Shown in pieces: positions 45,356 to 54,637 of a DNA stretch of 64,000 nucleotides. Below the pieces are notes generated by a model that was not told the DNA's origin, did no database searches, and saw nothing but the letters and a program-made list of their open reading frames with translations. The stretch's first letter is position 1; each line of letters begins with the position of its first letter. The stretch comes from Anaerolineaceae bacterium. GTDB taxonomy: Bacteria; Chloroflexota; Anaerolineae; Aggregatilineales; Phototrophicaceae. The translations under genes and the position numbers were made by a program. Location: NCBI GenBank assembly GCA_020634165.1, contig JACKCF010000003.1, forward strand, positions 124,001 to 188,000, in the 5' to 3' direction.

Positions 45356-46342
45356 ATGCCCACAGATTTTGACATCGGCATCATGTTCCGGTGCCAGAAC
45401 CCGCCTGAACAGCTTGTGACGTTTGTGCAGCAAGTGGAAACGGCTGGCTTCGATGAAGTCTGGATCGTTGAAGACTGTTTTTTCGCCGGAGGCATCGCGT
45501 CCGTCGCGACGGCCCTCTCCCATACGGAATCAATCACGGTCGGGCTGGGCATTCTGCCTGCGGTGGTGCGTAATGCTGCCTTCGTCGCTATGGAACTCAG
45601 TGCCTTGCTGCGCCTGTTCCCAGGGCGCTTTCTGCCAGGTTTCGGTCATGGCGTCGGCGTTTGGATGAAGCAGGTCGGGGCCTTCCCGCCCTCACAATTG
45701 GCTGCTCTGGAAGAAGTGACGACGGTTGTTCAGCGCTTGCTGGCAGGTGAAACCGTGACCTTCAACGGTCAGACTGTGAATCTGGATGCGGTTAAGCTGG
45801 ATTTCCCTCCGGCTGAGGTGCCAGTCATCTCGCTGGGTGTGCGCGGCCCTAAGTCGCTGCAACTGGCTGGCCGTGTGACCAACGGCACCTTGCTGGCGGA
45901 ATTCGCTTCGCCGGAGTATGTCGCCTGGGCGCGGGAGCAAATCAGGCTGGGGCAAGCATCAGTCGGCAAAGCCAATGAGCCACATCGGCTGACGGTCTAT
46001 GCGTTCTGTGTGGTTGATGAGGACCATGAAGCCGCCTTTGCTAAAGTGCGTCCGAGTATTGCGGGTGCGATTGCCAATCGTCATATGGATTTCTATCTGG
46101 AACCGCTGGGCCTGCTGGACGCCGCAAATAAGCTGGCTGAAGGGGGTCGCGAGTACGTCGAGCGGCATCTGCCTGATGAGTGGATTTCCAAACTGGCGGT
46201 TGTGGGCACACCACAGGAGTGTAAAGCCTCGATAGAAGCGTTGGCCGATGCAGGCGCAGACAGTGTTGTGCTGGTGCCTTTGGAGCCAGATGATCGCGCT
46301 TTGCAGACCTACATGCAGTCACTGCTGCCGTTGTTTGATTAA
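45356..46342 (+). CDS. LLM-class flavin-dependent oxidoreductase
   Basis: A 328-residue barrel protein of the luciferase-like monooxygenase class: VETAGFDEVWIVEDCFFAGGIASVATAL at residues 24-51, GLGILPAVVRNAAFVAMELSALLRLFPGRFLPGFGHG next, and GTPQECKASIEALADAGADSVVLVPL near the end. The family uses FMN or F420. The F420-dependent tetrahydromethanopterin reductase-like branch is possible, but the cofactor cannot be decided from sequence. It begins 11 bases after the GH3 stop with AGGGG upstream, so they are likely co-transcribed. The substrate is unknown. Confidence 0.85.
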   Translation: MPTDFDIGIMFRCQNPPEQLVTFVQQVETAGFDEVWIVEDCFFAGGIASVATALSHTESITVGLGILPAVVRNAAFVAMELSALLRLFPGRFLPGFGHGVGVWMKQVGAFPPSQLAALEEVTTVVQRLLAGETVTFNGQTVNLDAVKLDFPPAEVPVISLGVRGPKSLQLAGRVTNGTLLAEFASPEYVAWAREQIRLGQASVGKANEPHRLTVYAFCVVDEDHEAAFAKVRPSIAGAIANRHMDFYLEPLGLLDAANKLAEGGREYVERHLPDEWISKLAVVGTPQECKASIEALADAGADSVVLVPLEPDDRALQTYMQSLLPLFD

Positions 46343-46363
46343 ACGCTCATTTCTCTACTAAAG

Positions 46364-46399
46364 AAGGGCATAGATGATCGTCATCTGTGCCCTTTTTAT
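46364..46399 (+). terminator. Intrinsic terminator after the LLM oxidoreductase gene
   Basis: A 14-bp stem (AAGGGCATAGATGA with TCATCTGTGCCCTT, one T-G pair) and 3-base loop TCG runs into a T-rich tail. Confidence 0.8.
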
Positions 46400-46438
46400 T
46401 TTCTCATGAATTCGTCATTAAAGAGGCAGACCAATCAC

Positions 46439-46467
46439 TTGACAAATATTTTAGGCAAGGCTAAAAT
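46439..46467 (+). promoter_or_regulatory. Strong sigma70 promoter of the feo operon
   Basis: A perfect -35 TTGACA at 46439-46444, a 17-base spacer, and -10 TAAAAT at 46462-46467 (5 of 6). It lies 43 bases upstream of the feoA start. Confidence 0.8.
46449..46466. promoter_or_regulatory. DtxR-type iron box overlapping the feo promoter
   Basis: TTTTAGGCAAGGCTAAAA is an 18-base imperfect palindrome with TTAG and CTAA arms, seven of nine positions paired. It matches the TTAGG-type arms of DtxR/IdeR-family operators. It covers the spacer and the -10 hexamer, so an iron-loaded repressor would block the promoter. Confidence 0.6.
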
Positions 46468-46509
46468 ACGTGTTAGAAGGTTGAAATTCTGAATTGATAG
46501 GCGTATAAA

Positions 46510-46815
46510 ATGCCAGTTACACTGGATCGATTGGAAAAAGGACAAAGCGGTATCGTCACTGACCTGACGTGTACAGGTTCCAATCGCCGGCGCATGATGG
46601 ACCTGGGCATACTGCCAGGGACATTACTCACGGTCGAATTCACCAGCCCATTGGGCGACCCAACTGCCTATCGTGTGCGTGAGAGCCTGATTGCCCTGCG
46701 CCGCGCCCAGGCAAAGGAAATCGAGATCGAACCGATTGTAACTGAGGCATCAGATCACGCTTTGTCGGATAACGCTTTAACAGAAACTGAACTTAGGGAG
46801 ACGGAACGCTCATGA
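46510..46815 (+). CDS. feoA: Ferrous iron transport protein A
   Basis: A 101-residue protein with the small SH3-like FeoA fold: GQSGIVTDLTCTGSNRRRMMDLGILPGTLLTVEFTSPLGDPTAYRVRESLIALRRAQAKEIEIE covers residues 13-76. The last 25 residues are an acidic extension. FeoA helps FeoB in ferrous uptake. The feoB G-domain gene overlaps its stop by ATGA. The operon is preceded by a TTGACA promoter containing a DtxR-like box, so expression is likely raised under iron limitation. Confidence 0.9.
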   Translation: MPVTLDRLEKGQSGIVTDLTCTGSNRRRMMDLGILPGTLLTVEFTSPLGDPTAYRVRESLIALRRAQAKEIEIEPIVTEASDHALSDNALTETELRETERS

Positions 46816-47651
46816 CGATGCAAGCTATGCCCGCTACCTGCCAGACATGCCCCGCTTATAATGCTGCCAGCCTCAAAAAGCTCGGCGTCAGCACTGAAGG
46901 CGCAGATTACGTGATCGCACTTGCGGGTAACCCCAATACAGGCAAGAGCACCGTTTTTAACGCACTGACGGGTCTGCGGCAGCATGTGGGCAATTGGCCG
47001 GGTAAAACGGTCGCCCGTGCAGAAGGCGGCTTTACCTACCACGATAAGACCTACAAACTGGTTGACCTGCCAGGGACATATTCTCTGCTTTCAACCAGCA
47101 CGGACGAGGAAATCGCCCGTAACTTCATCCTGTTTGGCCAGCCATCGGTCACGATTGTGGTGGTTGATGCCACACGTCTGGAACGCAACCTGAATCTGGC
47201 GCTGCAAATCCTGCAAATCACGGACCGCGTGGTGGTGGCGCTCAACCTGATGGATGAAGCCAAACGTCACGGTATCGAGATTGATGTGCGTCACCTGTCG
47301 CGCAAGCTGGGTGTACCTGTTATTCCGATGGCCGCCCGCCAGATGCAGGGTATCCCGGAACTGCTTGATGCAATTGATAATGTTGCACGCAACAAGGTCG
47401 CTACCAAGCCGCATCACATTCGGCAGCAGGATTCCCAGGTGGAATATGCGCTGAATACGCTGGTTGAAGAAATCGAAGCCGCCTACCCAGGTTTGCCAAA
47501 TGCGCGTTGGGTTGCCCTGCGTTTGCTGGATGGTGACGAAAGCATCGAACAGGCCATTAGCGAGAATCGGTTGGGCACGCTGGCAGAGACTGCAACCATT
47601 ATGCAGCAACCCGCTCCTGAACCGATCATAGCCGTAGAAGCAATCTCATGA
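46812..47651 (+). CDS. feoB: FeoB N-terminal part: GTPase and GDI-like domains (split gene)
   Basis: A 279-residue protein. All G motifs are present: G1 GNPNTGKST (about residues 38-46), G2 in HVGNWPGKTV, G3 LVDLPGTYSL, and G4 NLMDEAKRHG. The helical regulatory region follows (RWVALRLLDGDESIEQAI). An N-terminal CQTCP pair of cysteines is extra. Normal FeoB continues into the membrane domain. Here the frame stops after EPIIAVEAIS, and the membrane part is a separate gene whose ATG overlaps this stop. It supplies the GTP switch for Fe2+ import. Confidence 0.9.
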   Translation: MTMQAMPATCQTCPAYNAASLKKLGVSTEGADYVIALAGNPNTGKSTVFNALTGLRQHVGNWPGKTVARAEGGFTYHDKTYKLVDLPGTYSLLSTSTDEEIARNFILFGQPSVTIVVVDATRLERNLNLALQILQITDRVVVALNLMDEAKRHGIEIDVRHLSRKLGVPVIPMAARQMQGIPELLDAIDNVARNKVATKPHHIRQQDSQVEYALNTLVEEIEAAYPGLPNARWVALRLLDGDESIEQAISENRLGTLAETATIMQQPAPEPIIAVEAIS

Positions 47652-49081
47652 CACGTAACCTGGGCGAGGAGCCCAAACCAAGCATTCTAGAAACAGCTAA
47701 ACAGCTACGCGCGGAACTGAGCGAAGACTATCACGATAAGGTGATGACGGCGATTTACGCCGATGCTGCTCAGATCGCTGATACCACCATCAGCCGCGAT
47801 ACGAAAAAAGCCAACCTGACTTTTGATCGCGCTCTGGATCGGATTCTGACGCATCCGATTGGTGGCTTCGTCGCGATGGGGCTGATGTTCCTGATCGTTT
47901 TCTGGATTACGATTGCAGGGGCCAACATCCCGTCACAGATGCTGGGCGACCTACTTTTGGGCACGGTTTACAACCTGCTGCATCAGTTGGCGACCGCACT
48001 CAGCTTGCCCGTATGGCTTTCCGGCTTTTTGATTGATGGTATCTATCTGGCGACAGCCTGGGTCATCGCGGTTATGCTGCCGCCGATGGCGATTTTCTTC
48101 CCGTTATTTACCTTGCTGGAAGACTTTGGCTATCTGCCGCGTGTGGCCTTCAATCTGGATCGTTTGTTTGCCAGTGCCGGAACGCACGGTAAGCAGTCAC
48201 TTTCCATGATGATGGGCTTTGGCTGCAACGCCGCTGGTGTGATTTCCACCCGCATTATCGACAGCCCGCGGGAGCGCCTGATCGCGATCCTGACCAATAA
48301 CTTCAGCATTTGTAATGGCCGCTGGCCGACGCTGATCCTTATGGGCACGATTTTTATTGGCGCGCTGGCCCCACCAGCTCTGGCCAGCCTCGTGGCCGCG
48401 CTCAGTGTCGTGACCATTGCTGTCCTCGGTATTGTGATGACGCTCATCGTATCCTGGGGCTTATCAAAAACCTGGCTAAAGGGCGAAACATCGGTTTTCA
48501 GCCTGGAACTGCCGCCATACCGTCCGCCACAAATCCTGCAGACGCTGTACACGTCGATTATCGACCGTACGCTGATCGTGCTCTGGCGCGCGGTCATGAT
48601 GGCTGCTCCGGCAGGTGCCGTCATCTGGTTGAGCAGCAACATCATGATTGGCGATGCCAGCATCGCTGCCCATCTGGTCAATTTGCTGAATCCGATTGGC
48701 TGGTTCCTGGGAATGAATGGCGTGATTCTGGTTGCCTACATTGTGGCAATCCCAGCCAACGAAATCGTCATTCCAACGATCTTGATGCTAACCATGACGC
48801 TAGGCAAAGTCGCTGGTGCACAAGCAGGCGTGATGATCGAACTGGACGATGCGCAGGTCTACCATGTGCTGACTGAAGTCGGTGGCTGGACGCTGCTGAC
48901 GGCGATCAACCTGATGCTGTTCAGTTTGCTGCATAATCCATGCAGCACGACCATCCTGACCATCTGGAACGAAACCAAGAACCTCAAATGGACGATGGTG
49001 GCGACGTTCCTGCCAATTGCAATGGGCGTGGCTGTGACCTTCACGACGACACTGGTCGCACATCTGTTGGGCTTCGTCTAG
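47648..49081 (+). CDS. feoB: FeoB C-terminal part: ferrous-iron permease domain (split gene)
   Basis: A 477-residue protein. Residues 1-60 finish the helical linker (AKQLRAELSEDYHDKVMTAIYADAAQIADTT, which in intact FeoB follows the GDI domain), then about eight membrane helices. Gate motifs are visible: GFGCNAAGVISTRIIDSPRERLIAI with NNFSICNGRWPTL, and VAIPANEIVIPTILML. The start ATG overlaps the TGA of the GTPase gene (ATGA). The split falls within a linker, and both parts keep full domains, so it is a functional two-gene FeoB by appearance. Confidence 0.9.
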   Translation: MTRNLGEEPKPSILETAKQLRAELSEDYHDKVMTAIYADAAQIADTTISRDTKKANLTFDRALDRILTHPIGGFVAMGLMFLIVFWITIAGANIPSQMLGDLLLGTVYNLLHQLATALSLPVWLSGFLIDGIYLATAWVIAVMLPPMAIFFPLFTLLEDFGYLPRVAFNLDRLFASAGTHGKQSLSMMMGFGCNAAGVISTRIIDSPRERLIAILTNNFSICNGRWPTLILMGTIFIGALAPPALASLVAALSVVTIAVLGIVMTLIVSWGLSKTWLKGETSVFSLELPPYRPPQILQTLYTSIIDRTLIVLWRAVMMAAPAGAVIWLSSNIMIGDASIAAHLVNLLNPIGWFLGMNGVILVAYIVAIPANEIVIPTILMLTMTLGKVAGAQAGVMIELDDAQVYHVLTEVGGWTLLTAINLMLFSLLHNPCSTTILTIWNETKNLKWTMVATFLPIAMGVAVTFTTTLVAHLLGFV

Positions 49082-49136
49082 GACATCGATGGACTTAGCG
49101 CCAGCACGGGCACAAACAACTCAAAAGACATATCAT

Positions 49137-49166
49137 AAGCGGGATACATAAGTATTCCGCTTTTTG
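49137..49166 (+). terminator. Intrinsic terminator of the feo operon
   Basis: An 11-bp stem (AAGCGGGATAC with GTATTCCGCTT, one G-U) with loop ATAA is followed by TTTTTGATTTTTT. Confidence 0.8.
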
Positions 49167-49187
49167 ATTTTTTGAGGAGTTTGTCAT

Positions 49188-50270
49188 ATGGCATTTAATG
49201 GCTTAAATATGAATCTCGGCAATTTGTCGCTGCTTTCTAACGCCCAGACGCGCTCGATCAGTGCAGAGAATTTCGACGGCGAGAAGGGGAAGGGCGGCAT
49301 GGCGACGACTGGCGCGGGTGCGAATGCTGCGCGCGATCTGGGCCAGGGTTGGAAAGTGTCGCCGTGTATTAATATTGCGCCGCTGGCAACGGTCACGCTG
49401 GCCAATATCGACGGTCCTGGGGCCATCCAGCATATCTGGCTGACCTGTCATCCGAGCATGTGGCGCAAGCTCATTATTCGCTTTTACTGGGATAACGAAG
49501 AAACGCCTTCGATTGAAGTGCCGCTGGGCGATTTTTTCTGCAATGGCTGGTGTGAGCGCAGCAGCGTCGCCTCCCTGCCAATTGCCGTAAATACCGCTGG
49601 CGGGTTCAACGCTTACTGGCAGATGCCATTCCGCCAGCATGCCCGCATCACTTTGGAAAATCTGATAGATGAGGAACTCAGGAATTTTTACTACCAGATC
49701 ACATATACACTCACCGAGGTTCCTGACGATGCCGCTTATCTGCATGCCCAATGGCAGCGCAGCAATCCGCTGGCATACAAAACGGACCATACGCTATTAG
49801 AAGGCGTTACAGGCAAAGGGCAGTATGTGGGGACGTATATCGCCTGGGGCAGCAATAACAATGGCTGGTGGGGCGAAGGTGAAATGAAGTTCTTCATGGA
49901 TGGGGACACGGATTATCCGACTATTTGTGGGACGGGTACGGAGGATTACTTCGGTGGGGCGTGGGGCTTTGAGGAACCCCAGGGCCAGTATGGCGCTTAT
50001 ACGACGCCCTATCTCGGCTTCCATCAAGTGATTCGACCAGAGGGCACATTTAAGAGCCAGTTGCGATTCGGCATGTATCGCTGGCATGTGATGGACCCGA
50101 TCCGTTTTGAGGAAAATCTGCGGGTGACAATCCAGGCACTGGGATGGCGGCACAATGGCACCTATCTGCCGTTACAGGACGACATCGCTTCGACAGCGTT
50201 CTGGTACCAGACGGAGCCACATGCCCCGTTCCCACAACTGCCAGACTATGAATTTCTGGAAGTGATTTAG
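49188..50270 (+). CDS. DUF2961 / GH172-like protein
   Basis: A 360-residue protein without signal peptide. The start at 49188 follows GAGGAG. Sequence landmarks are ISAENFDGEKGKGGMAT, ANIDGPGAIQHIWLTCHP, RFYWDNEETPSIEVPLGDFF, GTGTEDYFGGAWGF, and EENLRVTIQALGWRHNG, the pattern of DUF2961, a family now including GH172 difructose-dianhydride- and D-arabinan-acting enzymes. The acidic pair in TGTEDYF is the candidate catalytic region. Cytosolic location suggests action on imported oligosaccharides. The specific sugar is unknown. It is convergent with the ABC exporter operon. Confidence 0.87.
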   Translation: MAFNGLNMNLGNLSLLSNAQTRSISAENFDGEKGKGGMATTGAGANAARDLGQGWKVSPCINIAPLATVTLANIDGPGAIQHIWLTCHPSMWRKLIIRFYWDNEETPSIEVPLGDFFCNGWCERSSVASLPIAVNTAGGFNAYWQMPFRQHARITLENLIDEELRNFYYQITYTLTEVPDDAAYLHAQWQRSNPLAYKTDHTLLEGVTGKGQYVGTYIAWGSNNNGWWGEGEMKFFMDGDTDYPTICGTGTEDYFGGAWGFEEPQGQYGAYTTPYLGFHQVIRPEGTFKSQLRFGMYRWHVMDPIRFEENLRVTIQALGWRHNGTYLPLQDDIASTAFWYQTEPHAPFPQLPDYEFLEVI

Positions 50271-50282
50271 CGAACTGCGAAA

Positions 50283-50313
50283 ACAAGAACGCCCTCTGCA
50301 TGGAGGGCGTTTT
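50283..50313. terminator. Bidirectional terminator between GH172 and ABC exporter genes
   Basis: AACGCCCTC and GAGGGCGTT form a perfect 9-bp stem with a 6-base loop. A T-rich tail follows on both strands. Confidence 0.75.
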
Positions 50314-50332
50314 GCTTGTTGAATGATCGCGC

Positions 50333-52255
50333 TTAGGCGACGCTCGTTTCCGGCTCATCGGATACTTCAAACTGGCTGTTGTACAGTTCGGCATAGAAGT
50401 CGCCGCGTTTGAGCAACTCTTCGTGGCTCCCCTGTTCGACGACATCGCCATCGCGCATGACGAGGATGGAATCCGCATTGCGGATGGTTGACAGACGGTG
50501 GGCGATGACAAAGCTGGTACGACCGACCATCAGACCGTCCATTGCGCGCTGGATGAGCACCTCAGTACGGGTATCGACCGAGCTGGTGGCCTCATCCAGA
50601 ATCAGCATGCGCGGGTCAGCCAGGATGACGCGAGCAATCGTCAGAAGCTGCTTCTGGCCCTGAGACACATTGCCGGATTCCTCATCGAGCACGGTCTGGT
50701 AGCCATCCGGCAGCGTGCGCACAAAATGGTCAACATGGGCGGCTTTGGCGGCTTCGATGACTTCCTCGTCAGTCGCATCCAGGCGACCATAGCGGATGTT
50801 CTCCATGATGGTGTCGTTGTAGAGCCAGGCATCCTGCAACACCATGCCGATGGCCTGACGCAGGTCATAGCGGGTGAAATCGCGGATGTCATAACCATCG
50901 ACGCGAATCGCGCCTTCATTGACATCGTAGAAGCGCATCAGCAGCTTGACCATGGTAGTCTTGCCAGCGCCGGTCGGGCCAACGATGGCGATCTTCTGGC
51001 CAGGCTGAATCTCTGCCGAGAAATCGCGAATGACCAGTTCATCGGGTTTGTAGCCAAACTTGACATGGTCGAATGTTACCTGACCCTGGATGTTCTCAGC
51101 GGTGATTGGCGTGGTTGTGTTCGGGACTTCTTCCTCTTCGGCCAGGAATTCAAAGACACGTTCCGCAGCGGCGGCTGTCTGTTGCAGCACGTTGGAGATA
51201 TTGGCGATCTGCGTAATCGGCTGCATGAACTGGCGCGAATACTGGATGAACGCCTGGATGTCGCCAACGGTGATCGCGCCCTGAATCGCCAGATAGCCAC
51301 CGATCAGCGAGACGACGACATAGCCCAGGTTGCCGACGAAGGTCATGATTGGCATCAGCAAACCAGAAAGGAATTGTGACTTCCAGGCGGTATTGTAAAG
51401 CGTATCGTTGTAGACCTCGAAGGCTTCGATACTGCGTTCTTCACCATTGAACGCCTTCATCACATCATGGCCGCCATACATCTCTTCCACATGACCGTTC
51501 AGATGACCGAGGTAGGTCTGCTGCTCTCGGAAATAGATCTGTGAGCGGCTGATGACCAGACCAATAATCACAAACGACAGCGGAATAATCAGGATGGTGG
51601 CCAAAGTCATGGGAACACTGATCGACAGCATCATGACCAGTACGCCGATGAGCGTGGTCGCTGAGGTGACGATCTGACCGAGGCTCTGGTTCAGGGTCTG
51701 ACTAACGGTATCGACATCGTTGGTAATACGAGAAAGCACCTCGCCCTGGCTGGTCTTGTCGAAGTAACGCAGAGGCAGGCGATTCATCTTCTCGGAGATA
51801 TCGCTGCGCATGCGATAGGTGACTTTCATGGCGACACCAGCCATCACCCAACCCTGAATGTAGCTGAAGATGGTCGAGATGATGTACAGCACCAGCAGCA
51901 AGCCGATGATATTGCCAATAAAGACAAAATCAATGCCTTCACCACTACCCGCGAGCTGGCCCATCACGCCTTCAAACAGTTTGGTGGTTGCCTCGCCCAG
52001 GATTTTAGGCCCGACGATAGCGAAGATGGTCGATGCCATCGCGAAGATCAGCACGACGATGATTGACAGGCGGTATTCGCTCAGGTAATTGATGAGCTTG
52101 CGCATCGTGCCTTTGAAGTCGCGAGCTTTTTCGCCACTGCCGATCATGCCATGTGGGCCACCGCCCATCGGGCCACCCCGACCAGGGCCTCGAGGCGCAG
52201 CGGAACTGCTTTCGTTGGGTTTTACGCCGTTACCATTTTGTTTGTTTTCACTCAT
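50333..52255 (-). CDS. ABC exporter subunit, fused membrane and ATPase domains
   Basis: A 640-residue half-transporter. It has a glycine-rich tail at residues 20-45, six membrane helices to about residue 340, then an ATPase domain with Walker A GPTGAGKTT, signature NVSQGQKQL, Walker B RMLILDEATSSVD with the catalytic Glu, and H-loop AHRLST. Its ATG overlaps the stop of the upstream 751-residue partner (TCATGA on the plus strand). The two form a heterodimeric type IV exporter in the style of TM287/288 or LmrCD. The Q replacing G in the signature (S-Q-G-Q) is a mild change. Likely substrates are drugs or lipids. Confidence 0.9.
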   Translation of the reverse strand: MSENKQNGNGVKPNESSSAAPRGPGRGGPMGGGPHGMIGSGEKARDFKGTMRKLINYLSEYRLSIIVVLIFAMASTIFAIVGPKILGEATTKLFEGVMGQLAGSGEGIDFVFIGNIIGLLLVLYIISTIFSYIQGWVMAGVAMKVTYRMRSDISEKMNRLPLRYFDKTSQGEVLSRITNDVDTVSQTLNQSLGQIVTSATTLIGVLVMMLSISVPMTLATILIIPLSFVIIGLVISRSQIYFREQQTYLGHLNGHVEEMYGGHDVMKAFNGEERSIEAFEVYNDTLYNTAWKSQFLSGLLMPIMTFVGNLGYVVVSLIGGYLAIQGAITVGDIQAFIQYSRQFMQPITQIANISNVLQQTAAAAERVFEFLAEEEEVPNTTTPITAENIQGQVTFDHVKFGYKPDELVIRDFSAEIQPGQKIAIVGPTGAGKTTMVKLLMRFYDVNEGAIRVDGYDIRDFTRYDLRQAIGMVLQDAWLYNDTIMENIRYGRLDATDEEVIEAAKAAHVDHFVRTLPDGYQTVLDEESGNVSQGQKQLLTIARVILADPRMLILDEATSSVDTRTEVLIQRAMDGLMVGRTSFVIAHRLSTIRNADSILVMRDGDVVEQGSHEELLKRGDFYAELYNSQFEVSDEPETSVA

Positions 52256-54507
52256 GATGCCAGTTCCTCCATGCTCAACTGCGACTGGGCGATCTCTCGA
52301 TAAACCTCACAGGTTTCCATCAGTTCGTCGTGCGTTCCCTTGCCCACGATCCGGCCCTCATCGAGGACGACAATCTGCTCGGCATGTTTAATGGTAGACA
52401 CACGCTGACTGATGACAATCACTGTGCTGTTCTGGGTGCGTTCACGCAGGGCGCGGCGCAAAGCGGAATCCGTTTTGTAGTCTAAAGCGGAAAAACTGTC
52501 ATCGAATATGTAGATGGGCGGGTTTTTCACCAGCGAGCGAGCAATCGCCAAACGCTGGCGCTGACCACCGGAGACATTACTACCGCCCTGGGCAATTTCT
52601 GTCTCAAGCCCTTCCGGTTTTTCGTTGATGAACTCGTTAGCCTGGGCGATGCGGGTCGCATCTGCCAATTCGCTTTCAGAAGCATTTTCATCCGCATAGC
52701 GTAAGTTGCTATCGATGGTGCCACTGAACAAAACTGCCTTCTGCGGATTGAAACCCAGTTTCGCACGCAGATCGTGCTGGGTCACATCGCGGATATCCAC
52801 ACCGCTGATGAGAACTTCGCCTTCGGTCACATCGTAGAAGCGCGGCAGTAAGTTCACCAATGTCGATTTGCCGCTGCCAGTCGAGCCAATGATGGCGGTT
52901 GTTTCACCTGGTTTTGCTATAAAGTTCAGGTCGTGCAGAACATCTTCTTCCGCGCCAGGATAGCGGAACGACACATTGCGGAATTCCACGCTGGCGTCGA
53001 AAGGCTTCGGGAATTGAACCGGTTTTGCCGGGTCTTTGATGATGGCTTCGGTTTCCATGACATCCGCAATACGATCCGCAGAGACAGCCGCGCGTGGCAG
53101 CATGATGAACATAATCGACATCATCAGGAAGCTCATAACAACCTGCATGGCATACTGCATGAAGGCGATCATATCGCCTACCTGCATGGTGGATTCTGCG
53201 ACTTGATGCGAGCCAACCCAGATAATCAAGATGCTGGCCAGGTTCATGATGAGCATCATCATCGGCATCATGGCCGCCATCGCCCGACTGACGAACAGGT
53301 TATTGTTGGTCAGGTCGATGTTGGCCTTGTCAAAGCGGCTTTCTTCAAATGATTGGGTATTGAATGCACGAATCACCATCATGCCAGATAGATTTTCGCG
53401 AGCGACCAAATTGAGGCGATCTGTCAGCGTCTGAATGATGCGGAACTTGGGCAGCACCAGCGAGAACATGACTATAATCAAGGTCAGCAGGGCGGCTACC
53501 GCGACGGCAATTGTCCACCACATATTGGCATCGGTATTGAGGGCCATGATGATGCCGCCAACGCCCATAATCGGCGCATAGAAGGCGATACGGATCAACA
53601 TAACCATCAGCATCTGCAACTGGGTGATGTCGTTGGTCGTACGCGTAATCAGCGATGAAACCGAGAACTTGTTGAACTCGTGGTGAGAGAAGCCCTCAAC
53701 CTTGGTAAACAGGTCTCTGCGCAGATTGCGTGCCATGCCAGCCGCAGTTTTGGCAGCCAGATAGCCAACAGTGATGGTACAGACCCCTGAAAACAGCGAG
53801 ATCGCCAGCATCGTCAGGCCAGTGCGGACGACATAGTTCGTCTGTAGGCTGTTTGTATCCATACCGAGTGCTTCGTATTCGCTTTTTACAGCACTCACAG
53901 CCGCCTGAACAATCAAGGTATCCGGCATGGATGCCATACGTTCGTTGATCTGCAACAGGATTGGATCACGCACAATTTGTGGCAAATTTTGCAGGACCGT
54001 GAAGGCATCGACACCTTCTGGCAGAGATGACAGATCAAGGGTCATATTGTCCGGCATGTTGATCGATGACATACCCTCGGTGTCGCCTGTGCCGGACGAT
54101 GCCTGTTCAATGCCGCTGACGACCAACAAGGCTTTGCCCATAACAGGGTTGAGTGCCTCGATAGTTTCCGCGCTGGTATCCTGTAACACATAAACAGGTT
54201 CATCAGCGATGACCGGGTAGGCATCGCGTGTGGCCTGATCGGCTGAAGTGGCATCTTCCAGCTTGAATGCGGCCAGGACGGTGCTGGCCTCGTCCTCGCT
54301 CATGAACAGCAGCAATCTGTCCATCTGCGATTGGCGAATGGCCGCTGGAACAGCATCTTCGATACCCCCCTGTTGAATACCGACGTTGACGATGCTGCCG
54401 GTATAGGTGGGTAGCGATAGATCGGCGATAGCTTGCGCAAATAACAGCAGAATCGCAGTGATCACGATGCCGAGAAATGGCTTAACGTAACCAGATAATC
54501 GAATCAT
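52252..54507 (-). CDS. ABC exporter subunit with large external insert and degenerate ATP site
   Basis: A 751-residue half-transporter. Between the first membrane helix (residues 10-30) and the second (about 240-260) lies a polar insert of about 200 residues (from VNVGIQQGGIEDAVPAAI to MDTNSLQTNYVV) that would face outside. The ATPase has Walker A GSTGSGKST, signature NVSGGQRQRL, and Walker B IFDDSFSALD, where Asp replaces the usual catalytic Glu, the mark of the degenerate site in heterodimeric exporters. It is the first transporter gene after the marR gene, with about 130 bases between. Confidence 0.9.
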   Translation of the reverse strand: MIRLSGYVKPFLGIVITAILLLFAQAIADLSLPTYTGSIVNVGIQQGGIEDAVPAAIRQSQMDRLLLFMSEDEASTVLAAFKLEDATSADQATRDAYPVIADEPVYVLQDTSAETIEALNPVMGKALLVVSGIEQASSGTGDTEGMSSINMPDNMTLDLSSLPEGVDAFTVLQNLPQIVRDPILLQINERMASMPDTLIVQAAVSAVKSEYEALGMDTNSLQTNYVVRTGLTMLAISLFSGVCTITVGYLAAKTAAGMARNLRRDLFTKVEGFSHHEFNKFSVSSLITRTTNDITQLQMLMVMLIRIAFYAPIMGVGGIIMALNTDANMWWTIAVAVAALLTLIIVMFSLVLPKFRIIQTLTDRLNLVARENLSGMMVIRAFNTQSFEESRFDKANIDLTNNNLFVSRAMAAMMPMMMLIMNLASILIIWVGSHQVAESTMQVGDMIAFMQYAMQVVMSFLMMSIMFIMLPRAAVSADRIADVMETEAIIKDPAKPVQFPKPFDASVEFRNVSFRYPGAEEDVLHDLNFIAKPGETTAIIGSTGSGKSTLVNLLPRFYDVTEGEVLISGVDIRDVTQHDLRAKLGFNPQKAVLFSGTIDSNLRYADENASESELADATRIAQANEFINEKPEGLETEIAQGGSNVSGGQRQRLAIARSLVKNPPIYIFDDSFSALDYKTDSALRRALRERTQNSTVIVISQRVSTIKHAEQIVVLDEGRIVGKGTHDELMETCEVYREIAQSQLSMEELAS

Positions 54508-54637
54508 ATGCTTTGTGAATCCTTCTTATTGGTCTTGAGTGCTGCATGTGCTGAACATTGCCATCATGCATGGCAATACCCATACGAATAGTTGATCATC
54601 TTCGTTTTACGACAATCTACGACAAAAGCAATTAGAC

